A DNA stretch of 33,791 nucleotides from Syncephalis plumigaleata (GCA_025201365.1 JAIXMF010000131.1:1-33791); one strand, 5' to 3'; positions 1-10,080 are shown, numbered from the stretch's first letter. The notes: generated by a model from the sequence alone, not told the origin. Made by a program: numbers and translations.

Positions 1-18
1 TATTATTATTCTATTTAC

Positions 19-1055
19 TTGACGTAATTCACAAATGAGTTCGGTTTCTTCAGCACGGAATTTCTTCCCATAGATATATCCCATAGATAAGTAGACCATA
101 CGGGTGTGAACCCAGTAACGCCATGGATGAATGGGCAGTGATTCTGGTAGTAGCCTACGTTATTACATGAATAATGACAAATATTCATATTATTATTACT
201 AAGTTTGTATGACTGATGAATGACTTACCATAACTCTGGTGGAATGGGATTCATGCCTTCATAGTCGTAAACATTCATGATAGATAGCCAGAACTTGCCC
301 CAAGATGGTGCACGCGTAGCACCGCCTATATAATCGATCAATGAATCAGCTGTTTGTACATTAATCTATGTGTAATGATAAGACATACCCATGGCATGAA
401 GACGTGCTCTTGCCTTTTCCATGACCGGATGTTTTGGATCTAGGCCAAGAATACGTAGGGCAACATAATTGCATGACGTGCCAAACACAGTGGGTTGCCC
501 TTCAATATGTCTAGTAAATCATTAGTCAACTCGATGATACTCGACAGTTTAGAATGAGTATGTCACGTACAATCCCCATCCACCTAGTTCAGGATGTGCC
601 CTATTCACCAGGTAGCGTATCATTTCAACACGCCATGGTTCAGGAATTGGCGTTTTCGTAACGTAGTGAGCGATGCACAAACCAGGCATGAGGAAGAGCG
701 GACCACCGTATTCACCGGCGAAATGACCATCCTCCGTTTGCAATAACTTGTAGAATGATAATCCATTCTGTGCCGCTTCTAATGCTGTGTTAGCCTTGGG
801 CAATACCGGTGCACCCTATAAGATCGAAACAAAAATCACTATTCATTAGTCGTGTGCTGGATGATGTTCCAGGAGACTGTGACATGTTACCGTTGGTAAT
901 CCGACCCAGTAACGATCATAGGCGGTTTGTGGCCATGCTGCACACTCCTCGTCCGTCTCTAAATAATGCCAGTTCTGACGACCTTCATGACATTTAAGAC
1001 GCCATCGATTGGGATCGGTACGTGCGATAGCATGTGGTCCTTCTTCATAAACCAT
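19..1055 (-). CDS. ERG7: Lanosterol synthase (2,3-oxidosqualene cyclase), N-terminal part, cut by window edge
   Basis: Oxidosqualene cyclase folds 2,3-oxidosqualene into lanosterol in ergosterol synthesis, at the ER or lipid droplets. Five exons on the minus strand join in frame: 1055-891, 815-571, 510-389, 325-229 and 154-19, giving the first 255 residues. Exon 5 ends at a GTAAAT donor and the gene continues beyond base 1. The start reads [18 protein letters not shown], followed by the family-typical stretches [73 protein letters not shown] and [21 protein letters not shown]. These are hallmarks of eukaryotic cyclases. The catalytic DCTAE region lies outside the window. Exon 2 must end at the strong GTACGT donor, because only that choice restores GGWGLHIEG. 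The gene is divergent from RPS26. Confidence 0.96.
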
Positions 1056-2012
1056 GTTACAGCAATGATAGTAATTAATGATATCAATAGTCCAAGTATT
1101 TGTAGCTAGATACTACTAGTTGTAGTTGTTGTTGCGATATCAAAATAAATAGCGAATAATCATAAATGTGTCTGACTATAATCTAGAGACGCATAAGCTA
1201 ATATATATATATATATCTTGTTCTCATCTGCTTGTATTCCCTCCTCTTGACCAATCAAACAAGTGATGCATGTGTGGCCTGATGTAACAAAGTGAATGGC
1301 CTGATGATTATTGCCAGTTCTTAATGCGTGTCTGAGTGTGTGTCTGAGTGTATTAGGCTGTACTAGTTTTTAAATACTAATCGAGTCAATTAACAAAATG
1401 TGTATTGTATCAATCTCACCCATTAATGAATTGTATGTGAGTGAGAGAGAGTGTGGATGGACTACGAGCAACAATGTGGTGTGTGGGTGTGGTCAGACAA
1501 ACGCGACTAGCTCCTCCTTTCCACATCGGTAGCTGAGTCTCGACCATTTGTCGATTAACAAGCCCAACAATATGGTGCGTATATAAACACATGTAGTAGC
1601 AGTAGTAGTAGTAGATGTATAGATGTATAGATAGATGGATGGATATACATGTATATGAATAGATGGATGGATGGATGGATGGATGGATTGATTCATAGAT
1701 GCTCGCGTATATCAAATATGTGAAGGATTGAATATCATGTACATGAATAGAAGAGTGTGGTAAACAATACAGCATAGAACACTACTACTAGATGGATACT
1801 ATCCTCGTACGGTAACTGTTAGACTAGTAGCGAGTACAAGTAGAGAAAAGAACGAGCAATTAGCTAGAGTTGATTGACCTTTATTAGATTATGATCGGAT
1901 TAACTAGTGAATGTGGTCTCTTGTTTCGATAGAAACTTGCGCATAATAATGACAATAGTACGGGAACATGAAATAGTATACTAATCCTACCTTCTGCTCG
2001 ATTACCAAATAG
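1056..2012. other. Divergent ERG7/RPS26 upstream region with microsatellites
   Basis: No convincing conserved coding sequence lies here. The stretch holds an AT run (about 1200-1216), a TAG/CAG-like trinucleotide run (about 1588-1616) and a GGAT tetranucleotide tract (about 1631-1688). It must contain the ERG7 promoter and the RPS26 promoter and first exon. Two RPS26 first-exon candidates are an ATG directly followed by a GTGCGT donor (1572-1574), and an ATG at about 1960 with a GTACGG donor some 54 nt before the acceptor at 2011-2012. Confidence 0.6.
1631..1688. repeat. GGAT/GATA tetranucleotide microsatellite
   Basis: Two imperfect blocks of GGAT units (about 1631-1644 and 1661-1688) are separated by an ATAC/TATA-rich spacer. 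Reading frames across it show only an artificial HPSI repeat. It is a simple length-variable tract and could lie inside an RPS26 leader intron. Confidence 0.8.
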
Positions 2013-2456
2013 ACCACCAAGAGGAGGAATAACGGACGTAACAAGAAGGGTCGCGGACACGTCAAGCCTGTCCGTTGCACCAACTGCGCTCGTTGCGTCC
2101 CAAAGGACAAAGCTATCAAGCGCTTCACCGTGCGCAACATGGTTGAAGCCGCGGCCATCCGTGATATCAACGAGGCCTCCGTGTATGACGAGTATGCATT
2201 GCCAAAGCTTTACATCAAGTTGCACTACTGCGTGTCATGCGCCATTCACGCTCACATTGTCCGTGTCCGTTCCGCTACTGACCGCCGCAACCGTGCCCCA
2301 CCACCACGTTTCCGTTTCAACAAGGTAAGCAATATAGCAACCCGCTAAAATGAATATAGTATACACGATTATGCGATGTATTCATGATGATTAATGCTTT
2401 TGTTTTATTATGTTTAATAGGACGGCAAGAAGGTGACTACTCCAGCTAAGAACTAA
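2013..2456 (+). CDS. RPS26: 40S ribosomal protein S26 (eS26); first exon unresolved
   Basis: eS26 is a zinc-binding small-subunit ribosomal protein near the mRNA exit channel. Exon 2013-2324 begins after an AG acceptor and encodes [74 protein letters not shown] and [15 protein letters not shown] 96-nt intron follows. The last exon, 2421-2456, encodes [11 protein letters not shown] and a stop. The cysteine pairs CTNC and CVSC are the zinc ligands. About 115 residues are visible, the normal family length. The initiator methionine must come from an upstream exon, because no ATG opens this exon. Family N-termini such as M-T-x-K-R-R-N-N favour an ATG-only first exon (candidate 1572-1574), but a short exon near 1960 is also possible. 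Confidence 0.95.
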
Positions 2457-2508
2457 ATTGGCGGTTTTTTGTGGACTGCCTTGGTGCGTGTGCGTGTTTG
2501 TATTTTTG

Positions 2509-2514
2509 AATAAA
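2509..2514 (+). terminator. Polyadenylation signal AATAAA of RPS26
   Basis: A canonical AATAAA lies 53 nt after the RPS26 stop codon. It is followed by an AT-rich ATT-repeat stretch. Confidence 0.6.
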
Positions 2515-3098
2515 TACAACACTTTACAATGATTATTATTATTACTATTATTACAACACTTCACTACGTGTATATATATAATACGCTTTATGCTATTTGA
2601 TGGGTAGTAATAGATTGCTATAACTGATAATGTCGTATTAGAGCAATAGAATATAACCAGCCATGATGGTTGTAACAGGTATACGTGTCATTATTGATGG
2701 AGTATTATGAAAGGATGATGATGTGTAGATTCATACAATTGACAGAGCATGCGGTTACACGACATGACAGACATTCACCGTTCATTCATCTAATTGGTGC
2801 TTGCTTACTGAATGCATTGCCAATAAGCAATCGATTGACCATGCAGTTATACCAGTATCCACTCCTAATTGGCACGATGCTGTTGGAATAGTATTGCGCT
2901 ATCATTTAGATAGCAAAGCTACTGGTCAATATCCACACGGGTGGCGTGGCAAGCGTGCAGTCTGATGGATGTTCCATCATTCCGAGTACAATTCATGTAC
3001 AGAGGAGAGTATCGTATGGAGATAGTCTGACTGTGGCCTATGGCCATCGTATTATGTCCACTAGGAATATCCGCCATCATCATCACTATCATCTCGGC

Positions 3099-3105
3099 TA
3101 TAAAT
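3099..3105 (+). promoter_or_regulatory. TATA box (TATAAAT) for the secreted-peptide gene
   Basis: TATAAAT sits 160 nt before the ATG and is followed by a pyrimidine-rich, ATG-free leader. This is the arrangement expected of a strongly or conditionally expressed fungal gene. Confidence 0.55.
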
Positions 3106-3264
3106 CGAGCACTTTTGACACACTCGACTTGCCATCTTCATACTCGCTCTTCTACTCTATTCTGTTCTAGCTAATACTACTATTACTAATCGTATATACC
3201 ACTACTTTCTGCTCTTGTTCTATTCTGTTTATCTGTTTATCCATTCCACTAGACTAATATCAAC

Positions 3265-3450
3265 ATGAAATTCTCTGCCATTATCGCTATTGCCATCGCC
3301 GTTGTCGCTCTCACCAGTCTGGTCGCCGTTGAAGCTAGTCCCGTCCTGGAACGTCGTGCTCATCAAAGAAGAATGTTTAATAACCTTCCTTTTGTCGGCG
3401 GTATGATGGGCGGCGGTGGCGGCGGCAGTGGCCGTCCTATGCCTATGTAA
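3265..3450 (+). CDS. Small secreted glycine-rich peptide precursor with dibasic processing sites
   Basis: This single-exon 61-residue precursor matches no family I can name. Residues 1-24 are a textbook signal peptide: MKF start, hydrophobic core rich in A, I and V, and an AVEA cleavage site before SPVLERR. Two dibasic motifs follow, ERR and QRR, which suit a Kex2-type protease. Cleavage after the second would release a 25-residue peptide beginning MFNNLPFVGGMM and ending in a run of glycines and GRPMPM. There are no cysteines, so it is not a disulfide-rich defensin. A TATA box lies 160 nt upstream and AATAAA 130 nt downstream, so it looks like a complete transcription unit. Roles such as a signalling peptide, wall-associated peptide or antimicrobial peptide are guesses. 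Confidence 0.75.
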   Translation: MKFSAIIAIAIAVVALTSLVAVEASPVLERRAHQRRMFNNLPFVGGMMGGGGGGSGRPMPM

Positions 3451-3579
3451 ACAGAACAAGGACATCATCAAGTGGATATATAAGTACTACGAGTCCCTCA
3501 TCTAGTGTCCATGTCATTCAAGTCATTATTCCTTGGATCAATATCAAGTATATCTACAAGATCATTCAGTCATTTATTG

Positions 3580-3585
3580 AATAAA
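3580..3585 (+). terminator. Polyadenylation signal AATAAA of the secreted-peptide gene
   Basis: A canonical AATAAA lies 130 nt after the stop codon. The rest of the interval up to the RRP43 stop at 3868 (about 280 nt) is AT-rich and shows no gene; it is the convergent 3' region of the two genes. Confidence 0.5.
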
Positions 3586-3867
3586 TATGTCGTATTCTGA
3601 CCATTACATCAATGACAATAGTAGAACAAGTTATGTATAAATTCAAACATTTTACTCTGCCTATCTACTTGTATTAAATCGTATAGCTAGCCGATTATAA
3701 CACATCATTACTGGATTGGTCGAATGCTTTATTGTACGATGAGTCTAACTTGCTTAATAGCAATTTATTACAGTTTATAGCATAAAATATCCGTCAATAA
3801 TTCGGTTGAGAAACGATAACTCAAATGCAAAATGTTAAGCATGGTCAATAATCTTATACGGCCTATC

Positions 3868-5025
3868 TCAATTATTTGCCACAAGCGATGACAATTCCGT
3901 ATAGCGTGACTTGGCCTGCGCAATGCATTGCTGTATTTGTTCCAACGAGCAGTAGCCACCGCCATTCTTCCATAGAGCAGCCAGCTGACCATTCTCCATA
4001 AGACAGACGGTAACATGACTGGCTACTAATGGTTCTTCCGAAGCATTGGGATCTGCCAATAGTAAGCGGCTATCATACGCAAAATAAATTAGCAAATGCT
4101 AGATGAATCAGTCATCTACTTACCCTTCATAAATACCGAATGTAGCTGCGAAAATAAATGAATTCAATGTTAATGGCTGTGTTATTTGTTCATCAGCACG
4201 AACAATGCCTTCATCAGCGTCTAATGATGCACTAGGGATACGAGCTAGCAGTAATTATTAGATTTATGCTTATACTCGTCTAGTAGATTGATATTCCATC
4301 CACTTACTGTTTTTCAAAGCAGCGGACAATGCCAATACACAAGCGTCAAAGATATTGCCATCGTAGTTGAGACACGTTAAATCGGCATAAATGACCCATA
4401 CTGCCTGTTCTGGTTCGATGCATAAATCTTCAAGTACCACAACCTTTGATCTAGATTGCCAGCAATTAGTTCGTATATCTATCTGGATAGAGTCAGGCAT
4501 TACATCAAGGATCACTTACAATAGACTGTGCAATCGTTCACTAATCAATTGAGCAAGGTCACCCGGTGGACCTGGTCGGAATTGCGAGGAACACAATGGA
4601 CCTAACTCTACGTTTGGCACTACAAATCGACAGTATTCGTTGTATCAGCTTGTCCGTCACCGTGCCATATGCTAACAAACTGACTACCTACCGAAATAGC
4701 CTTGATTAGGATGGTCTAGCGTTGGTTCGGCCACTTCAGCCTTGATACCACAAACGACAGTAGTATCACCGATACGCACGACCGCAGAGCCTTCTGCCGT
4801 GCCGATACAGCCTATACATCAAAGCGATAAGAATAATGCGAATAGCTCGCGACTATTACGTTCTTCGTTCTACTTGCCAGCATTCACGATTGTAGTACGG
4901 AATCCTTCAAATGAACGTCCATCGGGTCGCACATTCTGTTCTAGAATTTTACGATAATACTCCTCGGGCTGAACACGTTTAAACGTCTCGGCAGTGAACG
5001 CGTAGGGTGATACACTCGTCGTCAT
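3868..5025 (-). CDS. RRP43: Exosome complex RNase PH-like subunit Rrp43 (EXOSC8)
   Basis: Rrp43 is one of six RNase PH-fold subunits forming the catalytically inert ring of the RNA exosome, which processes and degrades RNA 3' to 5' in nucleus and cytoplasm. Six exons join in frame to 277 residues: 5025-4878, 4811-4692, 4619-4520, 4450-4308, 4244-4124 and 4069-3868. Recognisable stretches are [73 protein letters not shown] and [13 protein letters not shown]. Intron 1 uses a GC donor (GCAAGT at 4877-4872); only that junction gives the expected [12 protein letters not shown]. An in-frame ATG at about 5121 would add a hydrophobic extension unlike the family, so I chose the ATG at 5025. The gene is divergent from the WD40 gene. 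Confidence 0.95.
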
Positions 5026-5386
5026 AGTACAGCAATAGACTAGGTCGTAACAAACAAATAAAAGAACGAAGAAAACAAAAGTTTTTCTGCTTGCTTTTAC
5101 GATTGTGTCAATGTGCTTCATCAAATTGCTATCTCACTCTCTCTCAACTTTGTTTCCATTAATGCGGCACGTCTTTAGTCTCTCCTTTCGTTTTCACTTG
5201 TCGTTGTCTTCTTGGGCTATCCATCTGCATTCCACTGGCTTTTCCTTTCATTATCTTCGTTAGCAGACGGTCATCTACAGCTATTCCATTTGAGTATATA
5301 TATATATGGTCTATAGGAGTATACAGACCACGTAGATAGATAGTTCTGTCACAATATAGCGGTGTTCATTCACAACAAGCATAGGA
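5026..5386. promoter_or_regulatory. Divergent promoter between RRP43 and the WD40 gene
   Basis: This 361-nt interval separates two start codons facing apart. The left half is CT-rich on the plus strand. A TATATATATATA tract at about 5295-5307 lies some 80 nt before the WD40 gene ATG and could act as its TATA element. No other gene is visible. Confidence 0.5.
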
Positions 5387-7490
5387 ATGGATTCGTTTAT
5401 CAATATGCAGCCAGGTTTAGAGCGAGAGCAGACGGAAAAGATGCTACGCGAGATGCAAACACTAAAGACAAAGCTCGACACGCTTCAGAATGAGAATGTA
5501 GCACTTAAGAAGTCGATATACGATTTATCGGCACGTTACTCGGCCAGTCGACAACGCGCCGGACCCTACTTGATTGACTACGACGAGGATACGGCATTGC
5601 CACCGGAATTCCTAGAAAAAGCCGATTCACTAGGGCGTGAAGTATCGGAAAGTCTAGGTAACTGATACAGCAATGCTTTCATATCCATGATTAATCTATG
5701 AATAATTGTAGGACATGCGCCGCGTGAAAAGCAATCGGATAAGCGTGTACTGCAACTTAAACATGATCTAAAGGTTAGTCTACAATATATATATATATAT
5801 ATATATATATCTATTAATCTTATTGATGATGATCTACAATAGAGTCATACGGGAGCTGTTTATACAGTCAAATATTCGCTAAATGGCAAGATGATTGCAT
5901 CAGGTTCATTCGACAAGACCGTACGAATATGGGAGCATCAAAAGGAGGTTAGTGAATATTGCTACTGCTACTATTATTGCTATTGTTAATGTTGCATTGC
6001 TGTCAGGTTACTTGTTTTCGTAAACATACGCTAAATGTATCTGATTTGTCGTGGACTCATGATTCCAGTGAATTACTATCAGGATCCTATGATCAAACAT
6101 GTAAAATATGGTCACTATCTAGTGAGAAATTGAAAGCTTCATTCGATTGTGATGGCTTCGTACAGACGGTGATGTTCCATCCACAAGGTAAGTATATGAA
6201 CATGAATAGAATACAATAGAGTAGTAGCTATGACGTGTAATGACCATGCATGTCTATATACTAGATGTTAACTTATTTGCGGCGGGTACTTCACGTAACA
6301 AACTGCTGATATACGATCAACGTCAGCCAGATCCTATTCAGCAGTTTACCTTGGATGCCATGGTTAATTCGCTGTGAGTGTACTTCAATAATGGCTTGCA
6401 TAACAAACTAACATGATAATACCGTGTCATTCATAGATATTTCTGCACAGATGGCAATACAATTATTACAGGTGATGCCAATGGTAGTATCGATGCCTGG
6501 AGTCTTTGTACAAGTAAGTGGCACACACACTATCATGCCTATCCTCGATTGTATATCTTACGCGTAGTTGAGTACAGATCAGCGAATTACAAAGATAGAT
6601 AGTGAACGGACGGGCATACCCATTTCACATGTCACCACTTGTCGTAGTGCAGCAGGTATAGGATAGAATATAGATCTATTAGACTATATGACATTGAGTT
6701 ATTAATGACAACCATTAGATCGAGATGAGGATGCTCCTTATTTAGCAGTTAATAGTTACGACAATGGTAAGTGAAATCATGTAACATTGACATAGTGCAA
6801 ATGCTCATTCATCTTGCTATCTACTAGTTATTCGTTTCTACAAAAGAAATCAGGAACCAGATGGTGTTAATCTACGGTTATTACACTCACTCAAGGGATG
6901 CAAGAATAAAAACTGGCCTATTCGTAGTTCATTGTTTGAAGGACGTGAGCGTAAGTGCTACCTACCTACCTACATGCATACATGTGTAGAGTTGCTAATC
7001 GTACTCTCATTCATTATTAGATGCATCATTGGTGGCTACAACTCGTCCTACCGTATCACATAGCGAAGAATTATTCCTAGATGATGATGAGGCAGGCATG
7101 TCTACCAACTACAATAATAGGCAAGTATACTATTGTAATAAATTGTATTATAATACTAACAATATAACATTAGTGCCATCGATGATAATAAACCATTAGA
7201 ATCGCGTATGCTACTAGCCAGCGGTAGTGCAGATCCATTTGTCTATTTATATGACGTGGGAGGACTAGAGGTAAGCTCTTCATTAGCATATGATCATTTG
7301 TTAACACGATGATTACATTTAGGGTACTGGTCATTTACTGCAACGACTTGAAGGACATACAGATCGCGTGTATTCCGTCGACTTTCATCCTACTGAACCC
7401 ATTCTATGTTCGTGTTCTGCCGATGCCACCATTAAAATATGGGCACCTGTTGGACGTGCTAAGAAGAAGCGTGATCCTATTCATTTGTAA
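5387..7490 (+). CDS. WD40-repeat protein with N-terminal coiled coil (family not identified)
   Basis: Twelve exons join in frame to 472 residues: 5387-5657, 5712-5773, 5843-5947, 6007-6187, 6265-6373, 6437-6513, 6578-6655, 6719-6766, 6828-6950, 7021-7120, 7174-7270 and 7323-7490. Residues of about 10-50 form a heptad-like coiled coil (LEREQTEKMLREMQTLKTKL). From about residue 112 WD40 blades follow: GSFDKTVRIWEH, GSYDQTCKIWSL, GTSRNKLLIYD, GDANGSIDAWSL, VNSYDNVIRFYK, GSADPFVYLYD and CSADATIKIWAP, consistent with one seven-bladed propeller. The C-terminus is basic (GRAKKKRDPIHL). Such proteins are usually scaffolds. Intron 10 needs a GC donor (GCAAGT at 7121), since the neighbouring GT choice meets a stop. 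Intron 2 contains an AT microsatellite. A polyadenylation signal AATAAA is at 7519-7524. Confidence 0.9.
5785..5810. repeat. AT dinucleotide microsatellite inside an intron
   Basis: About 13 AT units lie in intron 2 of the WD40 gene, between the GTTAGT donor at 5774 and the acceptor at 5841-5842. They enlarge an otherwise compact intron. Confidence 0.85.
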
Positions 7491-7672
7491 ATTTAATATG
7501 ATACTACCGCCATATCATAATAAAGCATGTTTACTAGAGATATTGACATGTTACTATTAGTATTGGATCAAATGGTCCCTTGGTGGATTTTTATTTAAAG
7601 CACAAAAGAACAAGTAATAGCAATAATAACAATTACGAATAAGATAAGAGAAAATGAATATGCTTATAATAA

Positions 7673-9338
7673 TTAATGATCGGCATTAGAGCCACGTCTT
7701 GGTATAGCGAAACCGCCTACTCTTGGTGGTAATGGTGGACCTGCTGATATACCGTGTGCCATTGGCATACCTGTAGGTGGTGAGGAAGCAGAGGGTGGAG
7801 GATAGATACTACCTGGATTATAATGCGATGCAGCTGGTGGTAAGGCAAATCCACCAGGACCACCTGCCATATGAGGAGGAGGATAGATGGAATTATTACC
7901 GTACATTTGTTGCTGTTGTTGTAGTAGTAGCTGCTGTTGCTGATGGATACGAGATCCAAGAGGTGGAGATGGTGGGTAGATACCACCTACAAAGCTAGGA
8001 GAACTCATTGTAGGTGGTTGTGGTTGTTGTGGTGGTGGATACACATTAGATGGTGGATAGGAAGGTGAAGCGGATGTCACAGGTGGATACATACTAGCAG
8101 TAGTGGGTGGATAAGCAGGACTAGCCATGGGTGAGGGTGTATGATGTGACTGTGGTGGAGGATACATGGCAGGTGATTGCGGTTGATTATGTGTTGCCGC
8201 GGTAGTAGTCGTTGGACGTGATGGTGGCGGGTACATATGAGCAGCAGGGGATTGACCACCTGACATGGGCGGGTAAGGAGCAGCAGCGGTAGTGGGTGGC
8301 GGATAGGGTGCAGCCACCGATGCCGGTGTACTAGCAGCAGTAACAATAGGTGATTGCGGTGTCTGTATAGGTGGATAAGGCGTATGCGCTGATGCTGTAT
8401 GATGATTATGACTGGTGGGTGGTGAGACATTTGAAGGTGCAGCAGGTGGATATACAGAAGTAGTATGATGTTGCTGATGTTGAGGATGAGCATGATGATT
8501 GTTATGCGATGATGGAGGTGGATATTGTGTATTATGAAGTGGTGTTGGTGAGGTAGGTTTCGTTGTAGGTGATGGAGGTGGAGGTGGTTTCGATGTGTTT
8601 ACTGCAGGTGGTATTGCTGTAGCACCACCATTATTGTTATTATTAGGTGGTTTTGTATGAACAGCATTAGCGGCTGCTGCTAAAGCAATAGCTGCTGCTT
8701 CAGTTACTGGTTTAGGACCAGCAGTGGATGCATTGGCAGATGGACGATGAATCGATGCACTATGCTTAACAGGAGCAGATGTATTACCAAGATTCACCGT
8801 AGGATTAATAATAGGTTCACCCTAATACAAGTCATTAGTTAGATACATGTTAATGGTTATAATAAATGAACTAGTAACTTACTGGTCGAATAAATGTAAG
8901 TTCAAGGTAGATCTCACCGGCATATTTACCGCGGTCCTTTAGTTCGAACCAGCCTTTTTTTATCATTCAATCTAGTTAGCTAACAATATCAGCTTATAGT
9001 AGAATATTCTATTACTTACTGTCAAATTGTCGATCAGAGAATACTCGTTTCAGTTCAATCATACATTCACCAATGAATTTGGATTCATTAAGTCCAGCTG
9101 CAAATGCCTTGACAAACATCTGGTTGCTACCTTCGTGAATATCGTAGCGTAGCACATCACTCCACTGTGGTTTGCGTCCACCTCGTTTGTCCGCTTTGGT
9201 GGCATGCTTCTCGCTACCACAAGTGACTTCCAAGTAGGGATCTTGTTTCGAGATGAGGTCCTTCTCTTTTAGTTCACGACCAGCTATCGGTCTTACTTCC
9301 AATGTACCAAGGGCCGCTTTCTGGCCAAAGAGTGGCAT
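7673..9338 (-). CDS. C2-domain protein with long proline-rich YPP-repeat tail
   Basis: Three exons (9338-9020, 8953-8883, 8821-7673) join in frame to 512 residues. Residues of about 8-130 form a C2 domain: GTLEVRPIAGRELKEKD, SKQDPYLEVTCG, KPQWSDVLRYDI, FIGECMIELKRVF and WFELKDRGKYAGEIYLELTF. C2 domains bind phospholipid membranes, often with calcium. Here the second calcium loop reads GLNESKFIG and lacks the usual Asp pair, so calcium-independent binding is likely. From about residue 230 to 480 the tail carries 14 YPP motifs (YPPP, YPPM, YPPS and others) amid P, S, T, A and H-rich disorder, plus a poly-Q stretch. A membrane-tethered adaptor for proline-binding domains is an inference. The ATG at 9338 is chosen because it starts just before the C2 fold; upstream codons are unconserved. 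Confidence 0.88.
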
Positions 9339-10080
9339 GATGATGTTAGTGGTGGATAATAGGCTGGGATGAAGCGGAATGAAATATGAAGCGTGTGCAG
9401 TGAAAGAGAATAGAACGAGAATAAAGAAATGAGTGTAAATGAAACTATCGTATTTTGATAAATGTGCGTGACCCTTACAACGCCGAACAGACAAGGTATA
9501 TGCACGTACACGCACACACGCACACACAGCCACTAAAAGAGAGGAAGAGCAAGAGGTAACTAGTTGGGCACGTATGCGTGTGTAGGACAAAAGGTTAAGA
9601 TATAGTTGTTACTAGTGTGTGATAGCAGCTATCACTAGCTAAAGTTGAATTGGATTAAGTAGTGTACAAGGTTACAAATAATGAGCCATCGACCAGCCAA
9701 GCATTATGACGACATGAACACCATATTGGGTAATTTATTAATAGTTCTTAATAGAAAGCCAAGAACCAGGATGATTAACAAACAAAACTGTAAAACAAGA
9801 CTACACAAATTATAGGGTTTTACATAGGTTTATTGGAAATGACAACTTGTATCTCTGCTTAACTGATTACAATAAAGAAATGTAGATATTTATTAATGAT
9901 GTCCCTATTCCTAATAGTTTCGTACCATTGTTGTTCATTATTGTACAGTAAATTAGAAATGCTGTCATGGCACGAATGTAACACATTGTTGTTGTTCATT
10001 CTCTAGTGTAGATATCATGAATAGATTCACTCGAATAAGATCAGTATTCCACATCCCACATCCTATCTTATCATTGTAGG
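9339..10080. other. C2-gene promoter and SLX9 3' flank, with a possible tiny gene
   Basis: The left part is the promoter and leader of the minus-strand C2 gene and includes a CA/CG-rich simple repeat (about 9508-9530). A perfect 7-bp inverted repeat GTGATAG-CAG-CTATCAC sits at 9619-9635. A possible two-exon small gene lies at 9681-9862. The remainder, about 9880-10080, is the AT-rich 3' flank of SLX9. Confidence 0.5.
9681..9862 (+). CDS. Candidate tiny two-exon gene, 31 residues (speculative)
   Basis: An ATG opens MSHRPAKHYDDMNTILG, whose codon pattern looks more protein-like than its surroundings. A GTAATT donor at 9730 and an AG acceptor at 9814-9815, with a TTAAC branch-like site, join exon 9681-9729 to 9816-9862 in frame. 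The product is a 31-residue protein with a polar head and a hydrophobic tail, followed nine bases later by AATAAA (9871-9876). A second in-frame AG shortly downstream would shorten it by four residues. Without splicing the frame gives a basic 44-residue peptide. I do not recognise a family; small mitochondrial or ER membrane subunits have this general form. It could be chance. Confidence 0.22.

Larger units (their letters stand above)
2457..3264. other. RPS26 3' end and promoter of the secreted-peptide gene
   Basis: Short open frames occur here but none resembles a known protein or has a supporting splice structure. The first 60-80 nt are RPS26 3' UTR. The last 170 nt contain a TATA box (3099-3105) and a CT-rich leader for the gene starting at 3265. 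I see nothing definable in about 2580-3050. Confidence 0.5.

Noticed and set aside
1416-1775. Minus-strand open frame with HPSI repeats
   Set aside because: It is a translation of the GGAT microsatellite and shows no domain or splice context.
2325-2420. Possible intronic box C/D snoRNA in the RPS26 intron
   Set aside because: An ATGATGATT resembles box C, but there is no CTGA box D near the other end and no closing stem.
4870-5124. In-frame upstream ATG of RRP43 adding a hydrophobic leader
   Set aside because: Family members start just before the PEEYYR stretch; the extension is leader-like DNA and would place an exosome subunit in the secretory path.
8077-8493. 138-residue minus-strand frame inside the C2 gene
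   Set aside because: It is the shadow of the YPP-repeat coding frame, rich in L, I and H from proline-codon shifts.
8935-8950. TTCGAACC resembling a tRNA B box
   Set aside because: It lies in the conserved WFELKDRG coding exon and no cloverleaf can be drawn around it.
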